From positions 1 through 64,000 of the forward strand of contig CAZKTN010000003.1 of NCBI GenBank assembly GCA_964555705.1: a stretch of 64,000 nucleotides of DNA. The letters run 5' to 3'. Below are positions 15,931 to 24,526 of the stretch, piece by piece. The position numbers and the translations under genes are program-made. The stretch's first letter is position 1. The number at the start of each line of letters is the position of its first letter. Under the pieces are notes generated by a model. The model ran no database searches. It was not told where the DNA came from and saw only the letters and a list, made by a program, of their open reading frames with translations. The stretch is from ZLKRG44 sp964555705. Lineage in GTDB: Bacteria > Planctomycetota > Phycisphaerae > Phycisphaerales > SM1A02.

Positions 15931-16707
15931 GTGCGCGAGACGGTCGTGATCGGAGACGTGCATGGCTGCGGCGAGGAGCTGCGGCTTCTGCTCGCGCGCG
16001 TCGACCGCGTCGCCCCGCGAGCGCGCATCATCTTCGTGGGGGACCTGCTCACGAAGGGACCGCGGCCGGACCTGGTGGTGTCGGAGATCCTCGCGCGCAG
16101 GCAGGCGGGCGCGGCGATCGAGCTCGTGTGCGGCAACCACGAGCCTCGTGCGCTCGAGGCGCTCATGCGTGCGGGGCCTGATGCGGAGCTGGCCCTGCTG
16201 CCGCCGCGGCTTGCCGAGATGGTCGACATCCTCGCGGACGAGGACATGCTCGATGACGCGATCGGCCTCATGCGCGAGGCGCTGTGCACAAACGTGCTGC
16301 GGGGACCCAAGCGCAGGTGGGCAGTCGTGCACGGCGGCGTCGACCCGAGGCTCGGCCTCGACCGCACGCCGCCGAGGCGGCGCGTCACGATCAAGGGCGC
16401 GCCCGACGAGGTGGACTGGTGGTGGTCCTATGACGGCCGCGATGGCCTGCTCGTCGTCGGGCACAAGCCTCTTGCGGCGCCGCTGGTGCTCCGGCGCGCC
16501 GACGGCCGCGCCGTCGTCGTCAATGTCGACACGGGATGCGTCTACGGAGGCGCGCTCAGCGCGTACCGCATCGAGCGGGATGCGATCGTGTCGGTGCCGA
16601 GCCGCCAGCGCGGCGACCGCTCGCTGCGCTCGCGGCTGAGCATCAGGCCGGCGACCAGCGCATGGCAATGGGCTGACGGCGCCCCGGTCCGAAGGCTCGC
16701 GGGCTGA
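15931..16707 (+). CDS. Metallophosphatase (symmetrical Ap4A hydrolase/PrpE-like)
   Basis: 258 aa from GTG 15931, chosen because TATCGT ends 6 nt upstream; ATG 15907 in frame would add 8 residues. Calcineurin-like phosphoesterase motifs are present in order: VIGDVHGCGEE (D-x-H-G-x), FVGDLLTKGP (GD), CGNHEPR (GNHE), VVHGGVDP and VVGHKPL. Relatives include serine/threonine phosphoprotein phosphatases and Ap4A hydrolases. Substrate is unassigned. The 3' end overlaps nadE by 65 bp on the opposite strand. Confidence 0.88.
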   Translation: MRETVVIGDVHGCGEELRLLLARVDRVAPRARIIFVGDLLTKGPRPDLVVSEILARRQAGAAIELVCGNHEPRALEALMRAGPDAELALLPPRLAEMVDILADEDMLDDAIGLMREALCTNVLRGPKRRWAVVHGGVDPRLGLDRTPPRRRVTIKGAPDEVDWWWSYDGRDGLLVVGHKPLAAPLVLRRADGRAVVVNVDTGCVYGGALSAYRIERDAIVSVPSRQRGDRSLRSRLSIRPATSAWQWADGAPVRRLAG

Positions 16708-18295
16708 GCTTGGGCACGATCGGCGCCTGCGCGCGCTTGTGCTGCGCGGCGTCAATGGCGCGGCACCAGCGCACCACCATCGCGAGGTCAAGTCCGCTCT
16801 CCGCCGCGATCTCGTGCGCGGGCATCTCACGCTCGACCCATCCGCGCACGATGGCGTCGAGCTGCTCGTAGGGCGGGAGCGTGTCCTGGTCGCGCTGGTC
16901 GGGCTTGAGCTCGGCGCTTGGCGCCTTGTCGATGCTCGCCTGAGGGATGGAGTCCGGGGGCAGGCCGATCTCGGCTCCGTGCGCGTTGATCCAGCGCGCC
17001 AGACCGTACACATCGGTCTTGAGCACGTCGCCGATCGGGCTCATCGCGCCGCACATGTCGCCGTAGAGGGTGGCGTACCCGGTCGCCATCTCGCTCTTGT
17101 TGCCGGTGGACAGCACGAGCGCGCCGGAGGCGTTTGCCATCGTCATCAGGACGATGCCGCGGAGGCGGCTCTGCATGTTCTCGTCGGCCACACCTGAGGG
17201 CGCTGTGCCTGCCGACGCGCCAATGAGGGACGCGAGCCCCGCATGAGCGTCGGCGATCGGCACTCGCACAGGCGGCGCCATGCCCAGGCGGGCGGCCGCA
17301 TCGACCGCGTCCGTGACGCTGCCCGCGCTTGACCAGCGGCTCGGCATGCAGACGCCGCGCACATGCGTCGGGCCCAGTGCGGCCACCGCCAGCGCGGCCA
17401 CCACCGCCGAGTCGATGCCTCCCGAGAGGCCCAGCAGCGCATCGGTGTGGCCGGTCTTGCGGAAGTAGCTCCGGATCGCGCACACAATCGCGTGCGCACG
17501 CTCGCGGGGAGGAGCCCATGGCGATGCGTCGCCCGTCCCTGACAATGCGACCGCCGGCGCGAAGCGAGGCGCGCGCAGCGTGCAGGCGCCCGCGGCGCTC
17601 CACTCGCTCGACCCGCCGTCAAACACCAGGTCATCCTGCGCACCCGCCGCGTTCACGCTCACGACGCGCGCGCCGAGGGTGCGTGCGGTGTCGGCGAGCA
17701 GCGCATCGCGACGCGCATCCTTGCCCACCGAAAACGGCGACGCGCTGAGCCCACACAGGGTGCGCGCCCCGTCGGCGACGCAGGCGGCGGCGAGGTCATG
17801 GTCGTGTCCCGCACCGCCGTGCCCATCGCGGGCCCGCCAGAGGTCCTCGCACACGAGGATGCCGATGCGCTCGGACCCACCATCCTTCAGCGGCACGTCT
17901 GCCACGGTGTGACGGGTGCCCGCCGTGAAGTGCCGGGCCTCGTCGAAGACGTCGTAGCTGGGCAGGTGCACCTTGACGTGGACGGCACGGACCGAGCCTC
18001 CCCAGACGAGGACGGCCGCGTTGGCCGTGTGCCCGCCGTCGGTTCGCCACGGCGAGCCCACCAATGCAGGCATCGGCGACTCGCGCGCGATCCGCCCGAC
18101 CGACTCCATGCACCGCGCCACGAAGTCGCCCCGCGACAGCAGGTCGCGCGCCGGGTACCCGCAGACGGCCATCTCCGGGGTGACCGCAAGCGATGCGCCC
18201 GCAGCGTGCGCCTCTCGAAGGGACGAGATGAGCGCGCGAGCGTTGGCCTCGAGTTCACCCACGATGGGGTCGGCCTGGATCAGCGCGACGCGCAT
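16643..18295 (-). CDS. nadE: Glutamine-dependent NAD+ synthetase
   Basis: 550 aa. The N-terminal nitrilase-type glutaminase (residues 1 to about 260) has Glu in TPEMAVCGYPARD, Lys in HVKVHLPSYDVFDE and Cys in ILVCEDLW. The C-terminal NAD synthetase has the P-loop LGLSGGIDSAVVA, then STGNKSEMATGYATLYGDM and KTDVYGLARW, with DKAPSAEL. It amidates nicotinic acid adenine dinucleotide to NAD+ using glutamine and ATP. ATG 18295 lies 8 nt beyond the ilvA stop on the same strand. The 65-bp tail overlap with the metallophosphatase gene is intact on both strands. Confidence 0.96.
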   Translation of the reverse strand: MRVALIQADPIVGELEANARALISSLREAHAAGASLAVTPEMAVCGYPARDLLSRGDFVARCMESVGRIARESPMPALVGSPWRTDGGHTANAAVLVWGGSVRAVHVKVHLPSYDVFDEARHFTAGTRHTVADVPLKDGGSERIGILVCEDLWRARDGHGGAGHDHDLAAACVADGARTLCGLSASPFSVGKDARRDALLADTARTLGARVVSVNAAGAQDDLVFDGGSSEWSAAGACTLRAPRFAPAVALSGTGDASPWAPPRERAHAIVCAIRSYFRKTGHTDALLGLSGGIDSAVVAALAVAALGPTHVRGVCMPSRWSSAGSVTDAVDAAARLGMAPPVRVPIADAHAGLASLIGASAGTAPSGVADENMQSRLRGIVLMTMANASGALVLSTGNKSEMATGYATLYGDMCGAMSPIGDVLKTDVYGLARWINAHGAEIGLPPDSIPQASIDKAPSAELKPDQRDQDTLPPYEQLDAIVRGWVEREMPAHEIAAESGLDLAMVVRWCRAIDAAQHKRAQAPIVPKLSPRAFGPGRRQPIAMRWSPA

Positions 18296-18302
18296 GGGCA
18301 CG

Positions 18303-19334
18303 TCAGCTCGAGGCGATGTCGCGCAGCGTGCCGCGCGCGAGCACCGCGATGCCCCGCTCGCGCAGCACTCCGAAGAGCTGCTCGGCATGCTCGCTGCCGC
18401 GCACCTCCACCTGGCAGAGCACCTGCACCTTGGAGACGTCCGCATCGCCGAAGGCACGCTCGTGCGAGACCTGCTTCACGCTCGCTCCCGTTGAGGCGAT
18501 CGCGGCCGCGATGTCCGCGAGCCCGCCCGGCCTGTCGCGGATCACGGCAAGGAACTGGATGAGGCGGCCGTCGAGCGCGAGCCCATGCTCGATCACGCGC
18601 GACAGCACCGCAGGGTCGATGTTGCCGCCGCAGAGCACAAGCACGACGCGGCGCGCATCGCCGATGCACTCGCGGTGCGCCATCAGCGCCGCGAGCGCGG
18701 CGGCGCCGGCGCCCTCCACCACGGCCTTCTCCATCTCGACGAGCCGCAGGATCGCGAGCGTGATGGCGCGCTCGTCGACCGTGACGAGGCTCGAGATNNN
18801 NNNNNNNNNNNNNNNNNNNNNNNNNNNNNNNNNNNNNNNNNNNNNNNNNNNNNNNNNNNNNNNNNNNNNNNNNNNNNNNNNNNNNNNNNNNNNNNNNTCG
18901 CTGGCGACGAGCTCCTCCGCGCGCTCGCGCGCCTCGCCGATGTTGTCGCCGTGCAGCAGCACCCGCGCACCGAGGGCCGCAGCGCGCGCCTGCTTGATGA
19001 GCGGCGCAAAGCGCGGCATCACCACCGTGACAGGCATCCCCAGGTCGCGGCCGTGGTACGCAAGCGCAAGCGCATGGTTCCCCGCGCTGGCGCCAACGAT
19101 GCCCCGCGCCCGCTGCGCAGGGTCGAGCTGCATCAGCAGGTTGCGCGCGCCGCGCTCCTTGAAGGAACCGGTCGCCTGAAGGAAATCGCACTTGCACCAC
19201 ACATCGAGCCCGAGCATGTCGCTCAGCCCCGGGCTCCTCACGCACGGCGTGCGCACCACACCCCCGGCGATGCGCTCGGCGGCGCCTTCCACATCCTCGA
19301 GGGTGACCGTTGTGTTGCCGGTGTGGGTGGCCAT
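18303..19334 (-). CDS. ilvA: Threonine ammonia-lyase with ACT domain, interrupted by gap
   Basis: N-terminal part (ATG 19334): VTLEDVEGAAERIAGGVVRT, then FLQATGSFKERGARN, whose Lys is the PLP lysine, and GIVGASAGNHALALAY. After the 100-N gap the catalytic domain ends with DERAITLAILRLVEMEK and VVEGAGAAALAALM, followed by an ACT-like regulatory domain (FLAVIRDRPGGLADIAAAI to the end). Compared with TdcB/IlvA, about 115 residues including the Gly-rich PLP-phosphate loop are missing, so the true gap should be near 350 bp, not 100. The frame is open to ATG 19406, which overlaps the pckA stop (TGATG); a 24-residue Pro/Ala-rich extension is therefore possible. It makes 2-oxobutanoate from threonine. 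Confidence 0.88.
   Translation of the reverse strand: MATHTGNTTVTLEDVEGAAERIAGGVVRTPCVRSPGLSDMLGLDVWCKCDFLQATGSFKERGARNLLMQLDPAQRARGIVGASAGNHALALAYHGRDLGMPVTVVMPRFAPLIKQARAAALGARVLLHGDNIGEARERAEELVASXXXXXXXXXXXXXXXXXXXXXXXXXXXXXXXXXXISSLVTVDERAITLAILRLVEMEKAVVEGAGAAALAALMAHRECIGDARRVVLVLCGGNIDPAVLSRVIEHGLALDGRLIQFLAVIRDRPGGLADIAAAIASTGASVKQVSHERAFGDADVSKVQVLCQVEVRGSEHAEQLFGVLRERGIAVLARGTLRDIASS
18798..18897. other. Assembly gap (100 N) inside ilvA
   Basis: A run of exactly 100 N. The flanks do not overlap. From the family's length roughly 350 bp should be missing, so 100 is a placeholder size. Confidence 0.98.
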
Positions 19335-19405
19335 GCGTTGAGCGCCGTCGTGCGCGGTGTGCACCATTGAGGGAGGGGGCGCCGCACGAGGCGGAGCCGG
19401 AGGCA

Positions 19406-20998
19406 TCAGGTGGCAGGACCCGCCGCGCGCACCTCAGGGGTCACCGCGTACTTCGCGTCATTGTCGCGGAACTTGCGCGCGAGCTCGGTGGCCTTCGCGT
19501 CGTACGCCGCGCCGTCGCGCCAGGTCTTGCGCGGGTCGAGGACGTCGGAGGGCACGCCCGCCACCGCCGTCGGCATCTGCAGGCGGAAGATCGGGTGCTC
19601 GGTGAACGTCGCGCGCTTGAGCGAGCCGTCGAGGATCGCGTTCACGAACGTGCGCGTCCATGGGAGCTTGAAGCGGGATCCCGTGCCGTACGGCCCGCCG
19701 GTCCATCCGGTGTTCAGCAGCCACACGTCCGCCTTGTGCGCGGCGATCCGGTCACGCAGCATCTCCGCGTAGCGCATCGGCGGGCGCGGCATGAACGGGC
19801 CGCCGAAGCACGCGGAGAAGTTCGGGGTCGGCTCGGTGACGCCGGCCTCGGTGCCCGCGAGCTTGGACGTGTAGCCGTTGAGGAAGTAGTACATCGCCTG
19901 CTCGGGCGAGAGCCGCGACACCGGCGGCAGCACGCCGAAGGCATCAGCCGTCAGGAAGATCACGTTGCGCGGGTGCCCCGCCACGCTCGGAATGCGCGCG
20001 TTGCGGATGTACGACACCGGGTAGGTGACGCGCGTGTTCTCGGTGCGGGCTGCGCTGTCGTAGTCGGGCGCGCGGCTGTGCGGGTCGACGACGGTGTTCT
20101 CGAGGACGCTCCCGAAGCGGATGGCATCCCAGATCTCAGGCTCGGTCTCGCGCGAGAGCTTGATGCACTTGGCGTAGCAGCCGCCCTCCATGTTGAAGAC
20201 GCCCGTGTCGGACCATCCGTGCTCGTCGTCGCCGACGAGGTCGCGGTTGGGGTCTGCGCTGAGCGTCGTCTTGCCGGTGCCCGAGAGCCCGAAGAAGAGC
20301 GCCACGTCGTCCGGGTTCCCGCGGGCCACGTTGCAGGAGCAGTGCATCGGGAAGACCCCCATGTCCGGGAGGTCATGGTTCATCGCGTAGAAGATGCTCT
20401 TCTTCATCTCGCCTGCGTACCGCGTGCCGACGATGAGCACGAGCTTGCGCTCGAGGCTTTGCGCGATGATGACCGGGCCCTTGGCGCCGTAGGCCGAGGG
20501 GTTGTCGACCTTCATGTTGCATGCGTTGATGACGGTCCAGTCCTGAGACCACCCCGGAAGGTCGGCGCCGTCCGCGTTGATGAAGAGCGTGCGCGCGAAG
20601 AGCGCGTGCCAGGCCTCCTCCGTAAAGACGCTGACGCGAAGGCGGTACGCGGGGTCTGCGCCTGCGTAGCCGTCGAACCGGTACACGTCGCTGCGCGAGC
20701 GCATGTGCTCCATGACCTTTGCCTCCAGCGCGGAGAAGTGCGCAGGCGTCATGGGCTGGTTGACCTTGCCCCAGTCGATGTTTCCGTGGATGCCTGGGGT
20801 GTCCTCGAGGTACTTGTCGTTGGGGCTGCGGCCGGTGCGCTCACCCGTGTCGCAGGCAAGCGCGCCGTTTGCCGCCAGCACGCCCTCGCCGCGGCGAAGC
20901 GCATGCTCGACGAGAATCGCAGCGGACAGGTTGCGGTGGGTGCCGACGCCATCCAGGACGGTGCGGCGGGTGGACGGGATCGCTGATAGGGTCGACAT
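19406..20998 (-). CDS. pckA: Phosphoenolpyruvate carboxykinase (ATP)
   Basis: 530 aa. Signature motifs: RTGRSPNDKY, the kinase-1a P-loop GLSGTGKTTLSAD, DDEHGWSDTGVFNMEGG (metal and nucleotide site) and the adenine-site region TAFGVLPP-like DAFGVLPPVSRLSP. It converts oxaloacetate and ATP to PEP, the gluconeogenic entry step. GGAGG lies 7 nt before the ATG at 20998. The leader up to a TACGAT hexamer (21049-21054) holds an 8-bp hairpin (about 21022-21039). Upstream tRNA-His is divergent. The stop overlaps a possible longer ilvA start. Confidence 0.97.
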   Translation of the reverse strand: MSTLSAIPSTRRTVLDGVGTHRNLSAAILVEHALRRGEGVLAANGALACDTGERTGRSPNDKYLEDTPGIHGNIDWGKVNQPMTPAHFSALEAKVMEHMRSRSDVYRFDGYAGADPAYRLRVSVFTEEAWHALFARTLFINADGADLPGWSQDWTVINACNMKVDNPSAYGAKGPVIIAQSLERKLVLIVGTRYAGEMKKSIFYAMNHDLPDMGVFPMHCSCNVARGNPDDVALFFGLSGTGKTTLSADPNRDLVGDDEHGWSDTGVFNMEGGCYAKCIKLSRETEPEIWDAIRFGSVLENTVVDPHSRAPDYDSAARTENTRVTYPVSYIRNARIPSVAGHPRNVIFLTADAFGVLPPVSRLSPEQAMYYFLNGYTSKLAGTEAGVTEPTPNFSACFGGPFMPRPPMRYAEMLRDRIAAHKADVWLLNTGWTGGPYGTGSRFKLPWTRTFVNAILDGSLKRATFTEHPIFRLQMPTAVAGVPSDVLDPRKTWRDGAAYDAKATELARKFRDNDAKYAVTPEVRAAGPAT

Positions 20999-21048
20999 GG
21001 ACTAGGCCTCCAGGGGACTCTGCCCCACAACCTTGCGGGGGACCGACA

Positions 21049-21054
21049 ATCGTA
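21049..21054 (-). promoter_or_regulatory. Candidate -10 (TACGAT) for pckA
   Basis: TACGAT on the minus strand, about 50 nt before the pckA ATG. The intervening leader contains a CCCCGCAA/TTGTGGGG hairpin and a GGAGG ribosome-binding site, in contrast to the leaderless genes of this window. Confidence 0.35.
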
Positions 21055-21115
21055 CCCATGCGGCGCTGACGATTGCGACTCCCGCGAAAGGTGCATATCC
21101 TCCCGGGTTCGCTAC

Positions 21116-21189
21116 GGAGACCGTAGCTCAGTTGGTAGAGCACCGGGTTGTGGTCCCGGCTGTCGCGGGTTCGATCCCCGTCGGTCTCC
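21116..21189 (+). tRNA. tRNA-His (anticodon GTG)
   Basis: Acceptor GAGACCG/CGGTCTC with an extra 5' G (21116) opposite C73 (21189), the hallmark of tRNA-His. D arm GCTCAGTTGGTAGAGC, anticodon stem CCGGG/CCCGG with loop TTGTGGT, T loop TTCGATC. CCA is not encoded. Confidence 0.97.
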
Positions 21190-21243
21190 CTTCCTCCCCC
21201 TCCACCCAGCGTCCGCTGCGTGGAGGGGTGCCTCAACCGCCCC

Positions 21244-22017
21244 GTGAAGGCCTTCGCCATACAGGCAGACATCGCGTGGGAGGACAAGCCCGCGAACAGG
21301 TCAGCGTTCGAGTCCCGCGTGCGCGACGCGGCTCCCCCGCCAGGATCGCTCGTCGTGCTGCCCGAACTCTGCGACGTGGGATTCACGATGAATGCGGCGA
21401 AGGCAGCCGAGGACGACTCGCGCTCATGGGCGTCCGCGCTCGCCCGCAGCCTCGGGATCTGGCTGGTCTCGGGCCTTGCCGTGCGCCACGGGCGCGGCGT
21501 GAGCAACTGCGCTGTGGTGCATGATCCGCACGGTGACGAGGCCGCGACGTACCGCAAGGCATTCCTCTTCACGCCCGCCGGCGAGCGGGAGCACTACATC
21601 GCCGGCGACAGCGCGGTGACCGTCGACTGCGGCGGGCTGCGTGTCGCGCCGGTGATCTGCTACGACCTGCGGTTCCCGGAGCTGTGGCGGCGCGCTGCGC
21701 TCGACGGCGCGCAGTGCTTCGCGTGCATCGCAAGCTGGCCAACGGTGCGTCAGCGGCACTGGGACACGCTTCTTGTCGCGCGTGCGATCGAGAACCAGGC
21801 GTTCGTGATCGGCTGCAACCGCACGGGTACCGACCCAAATGCCGCATACACAGGCGGCAGCGCGATCGTGACGCCCCTCGGCGACGTGGTCGCGCACGCC
21901 GGCGCCGGTCCGGGAACGGCGAGTGCCGATATCGATGCCGCCGCTGTGATGCAGTGGCGCTCGAAGTTCCCGGCACTTGCAGACGCACGGCTCGACATCG
22001 GCATCGAGCGGCGCTGA
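21244..22017 (+). CDS. Omega-amidase / nitrilase-family carbon-nitrogen hydrolase
   Basis: 257 aa from GTG 21244 ((M)KAFAIQADIAWEDKP). The nitrilase triad is visible: Glu in VVLPELCDVGF, Lys in TYRKAFLFTPAGE and Cys in VICYDLRFPELWR. The segment SWPTVRQRHWDTLLVARAIE with GCNRTGTD is typical of the YafV/Nit2 omega-amidase branch, which hydrolyses 2-oxoglutaramate or 2-oxosuccinamate in methionine salvage and transamination clean-up. The upstream frame to 21148 overlaps tRNA-His and is not used. Confidence 0.88.
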   Translation: MKAFAIQADIAWEDKPANRSAFESRVRDAAPPPGSLVVLPELCDVGFTMNAAKAAEDDSRSWASALARSLGIWLVSGLAVRHGRGVSNCAVVHDPHGDEAATYRKAFLFTPAGEREHYIAGDSAVTVDCGGLRVAPVICYDLRFPELWRRAALDGAQCFACIASWPTVRQRHWDTLLVARAIENQAFVIGCNRTGTDPNAAYTGGSAIVTPLGDVVAHAGAGPGTASADIDAAAVMQWRSKFPALADARLDIGIERR

Positions 22018-22087
22018 TCAGCCCGTGCGCATAACCAAACCTTTGTGCACGCGCGTCCCGACCGGTGACGCGCCGCGCGCGCGCATC

Positions 22088-22093
22088 TACACT
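22088..22093 (+). promoter_or_regulatory. -10 hexamer TACACT, leaderless start
   Basis: TACACT, 7 nt before ATG 22101. No Shine-Dalgarno sequence intervenes. Confidence 0.5.
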
Positions 22094-22100
22094 CCGCGCC

Positions 22101-22757
22101 ATGGCTGACGGCATGGAACGCGCCGTCGGACCCGAGGAGAGAACGATGACACGGAAGTCCGCGACACTCGAGCGACGCACACGTCCGCAACCAGCGCATC
22201 CGGAGTGGAGATCCGCGCTGCACCGCGGCTACTTCGCGCAGCTTGGTCAGGCATGGGTGGGACACTCGAGGTGGATCCGCGGCATCACCGTGCAGGACCT
22301 CGTCGAGCATGTCGAGCGTGCCTCCCCAGCAGGGATTCCGGAGAGCGCAGCGTGCAGCTGGGCTGCAGACGTCGCGCTCGCGGTGGCATGCTGCCGCGAC
22401 CTGCCCGAGGCATGGAGCCACCTCACCGTCGCGAACACGTGGCGACTGCGCGAGGCATGCGCGCTGCGTCTCGATGCAGAGGAGTCGATCCTGTTCACGG
22501 AGCGGTTCTGGTCGGACCTGCGCGCGCAGACGCGGACGGCGGCGAGGGATCCCGAGGGCAGCACGCTGGGCGGGGAGCTGCGGCTGCAGTGCTACACCGG
22601 GCAGCGGGCTCTCGCGCGCTGGCTCGTGGCGCACCTCCTTGTGAGGCTCGAGTCCGGTGTCGGGGTGCCTTGCGATGCGCTTGACAGCAGCCCCGCAGCG
22701 CATACCCTCACCAATTCGACGGCAGGCGCGTCACTTCGCCTGCCCACGGCAACTTAG
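22101..22757 (+). CDS. Sigma-70 region-2-like protein of unknown function
   Basis: 218 aa, start fixed by the TACACT hexamer. The basic N terminus is followed by a helical stretch. A central section reads AWSHLTVANTWRLREACALR, then ILFTERFWSDLRAQ and CYTGQRALARWLVAHLLVRL. That spacing resembles planctomycetal/myxobacterial ECF-type sigma factors ('...L..Y.G.g.L..WL....R'). Region 4 is missing, and the C-terminal 30 residues are Ser/Thr/Ala-rich. The call is tentative; it could be an anti-sigma partner or an unrelated helical protein. Its last three codons overlap the 5' end of tRNA-Phe. Confidence 0.4.
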   Translation: MADGMERAVGPEERTMTRKSATLERRTRPQPAHPEWRSALHRGYFAQLGQAWVGHSRWIRGITVQDLVEHVERASPAGIPESAACSWAADVALAVACCRDLPEAWSHLTVANTWRLREACALRLDAEESILFTERFWSDLRAQTRTAARDPEGSTLGGELRLQCYTGQRALARWLVAHLLVRLESGVGVPCDALDSSPAAHTLTNSTAGASLRLPTAT

Positions 22758-22820
22758 CTCAGTTGGTAGAGCATCGCATTGAAAATGCGAGGGTCCGCGG
22801 TTCAAGTCCGCGAGTTGCCA
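22748..22820 (+). tRNA. tRNA-Phe (anticodon GAA)
   Basis: Acceptor GGCAACT/AGTTGCC, D arm GCTCAGTTGGTAGAGC, anticodon stem TCGCA/TGCGA with loop TTGAAAA, T loop TTCAAGT, discriminator A. CCA is not encoded. The first 10 nt overlap the end of the preceding coding frame. Confidence 0.97.
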
Positions 22821-22885
22821 TTCGTTTGCGCACTCAGCTGCCGGGGATCGCTCTGCAGGCCGCATGCCGGCCGGCCCTGCGTCCA

Positions 22886-23401
22886 CTACGTTCCCTGATG
22901 GCGAGGCACGCCGATCCTGTGCGAGCGCACATGCGACTCGTTCAGCCCGCCGATGGGGTAGATCGCCTCGAGCGCGCCGGCGAGCTCGTCGGGCTCAACG
23001 ATCACGAAGAGCGCAGGCCGCCCGAGCACTGCCGCCGTGAAGCGGCTCGCCCTCGAGAGGTGACGGCCGGTCGTTGCGGCCACGAGCGTGCAGTCCTCGA
23101 TGCGCAGCGGAACGATCCTGAACTGCCACGCCTGGCGACGTTCGATGAGCGCGGCAGCCTTGGGGTCGACGTTGGCGAGGTCGCCATCGAAACCGCGCGC
23201 AAGTGCGCGGTACTGGTCGACCCACGCCGCTTCCACGAAGGAGGGATCGACGCCGAACATCGCCTCGCAGAGGGCGCCGAAGGGGCGGCAGTCGCTCTCC
23301 TGCGCCAGCAGCACCGCATCCACCTGCGCGGCGGTCAGCAGGCCTTGCGCCTGCAGCAGCTCACCAATCCTCAACGGCCTTGCATCAAGCGGGATCCACA
23401 C
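22886..23401 (-). CDS. Orphan MshEN/GspE N-terminal-like domain protein
   Basis: 171 aa from GTG 23401, preceded by GAGGAG eight nt upstream; the longer open frame to 23767 looks random. LRIGELLQAQGLLTAAQVDA with LLAQESDCRPFGALCEAMFG is the GspE/MshEN N-terminal helical module, followed by a small alpha/beta lobe (ALIERRQAWQFRIVPLRIED, then TLVAATTGRHLS). The ATPase domain of GspE/PilB is absent. Stand-alone MshEN domains can bind c-di-GMP, but I cannot see whether the key residues are kept. The gene is divergent from the next one, with 98 bp between. Confidence 0.7.
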   Translation of the reverse strand: MWIPLDARPLRIGELLQAQGLLTAAQVDAVLLAQESDCRPFGALCEAMFGVDPSFVEAAWVDQYRALARGFDGDLANVDPKAAALIERRQAWQFRIVPLRIEDCTLVAATTGRHLSRASRFTAAVLGRPALFVIVEPDELAGALEAIYPIGGLNESHVRSHRIGVPRHQGT

Positions 23402-23499
23402 AGCGTCACTCTCCTCGTGGGGAGGGCATCGACGCGTTCCGGCATGCACTTTCGCCCGATGCGCAAATCCCCCGCAATCCCCCCTGCACGCGGGCCGAT

Positions 23500-24492
23500 A
23501 TGCCCACCAGTGGACGCAAGAGCGCACCCAAGCGCGGATCCCGAATGGGGCATGTAGGCGATCAACCCGACCGCAGGCGCGAGGGCGCCCTGCTGCGGTG
23601 GCTCTCGTCGCCTGCCGCTGTGCGAGCCGCAGGGACGCAGGCGAGGCGCATGCGGCTATCGATAGAGTCGCCGGATCCCAAGCGCCACGCGAGCGGCGTC
23701 GCTGAGGCTCTGATTGCGCGGAGGGTGGCAAGGCTCGGACTGCCCATCGCCTTTGAGGTGCCGACACCCTCAGGCCGGACCGTGGATGTCGACATCCGCG
23801 AGGGCGGCATCCGGCTCTGCCTGCACGTCAAGCATCTCGCCTCGAGCCACGCCAAGTCGCCGCGCAGGCACTCGCGCATTCCATCGGCGCTGATGGACCT
23901 CGCCAGGCACGCGCGCCGCGTCGTGATCGCGATCGAGTGGGTGCCGGGCCAGGCGAGGGCCGACCTTCGCCATGCGGCCGCTGATGCCGAACGGCTCCTT
24001 GACCGGGGGAGCGTCGGTGACGAGGCCAAGCTGCACGCGCGCGACGGGTCCGTGATCGGGCACGCGCGGATCGTCGCGCCCACGGACTCCCGGCAGACCG
24101 TCGTGATCGCGGGCATTCCCGACCGAGGCGCACTCGATGGCGCGGAGCGCCTCCTGCGCAAGGCATACGTCCAGTTCATGCCGAAGGCGCACAACGTGAT
24201 TGTGGTGGCCGGCGCCGCACGTGACAGCCGCGCGTTCGCCGACGCGCTTGCGGGCGCGCCGATCGAGCGCTGGGACCGTTTCCCGCACAGAGGCGAGCGG
24301 ATGGCGCATGGGCGTGCGCAGGACGGTTTCTGGTCAGGGCAATCGCATCCGGGAAGCGTGCTCGCCGCCTGGCTCTCGCTGGACGAGACGCCCCGGTTCA
24401 CGTGCTGGATGAGGGATTCGATGGAGCCCCCTACTCCCGTGCTGCGCCTCTGCCAAAGGGTCTTCGGCGCCGCACCCGAACGGCTGCGCTAG
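23500..24492 (+). CDS. Hypothetical protein, possible PD-(D/E)XK-like fold
   Basis: 330 aa from ATG 23500. The first 50 residues are basic and low in structure. The segment LGLPIAFEVPTPSGRTVDVD, followed by GIRLCLHVKHL, has the E ... D-x-D ... x-x-K order of PD-(D/E)XK nuclease-like folds. A later alpha/beta part includes AHNVIVVAGAARDSRAFADA and ends CWMRDSMEPPTPVLRL. No confident family. It is apparently cytoplasmic. The 3' end converges on hflX with 34 bp between. Confidence 0.5.
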   Translation: MPTSGRKSAPKRGSRMGHVGDQPDRRREGALLRWLSSPAAVRAAGTQARRMRLSIESPDPKRHASGVAEALIARRVARLGLPIAFEVPTPSGRTVDVDIREGGIRLCLHVKHLASSHAKSPRRHSRIPSALMDLARHARRVVIAIEWVPGQARADLRHAAADAERLLDRGSVGDEAKLHARDGSVIGHARIVAPTDSRQTVVIAGIPDRGALDGAERLLRKAYVQFMPKAHNVIVVAGAARDSRAFADALAGAPIERWDRFPHRGERMAHGRAQDGFWSGQSHPGSVLAAWLSLDETPRFTCWMRDSMEPPTPVLRLCQRVFGAAPERLR

Positions 24493-24526
24493 GTCAAGTG
24501 CTCGCAAGATCGCCTGCGCGACGCGC

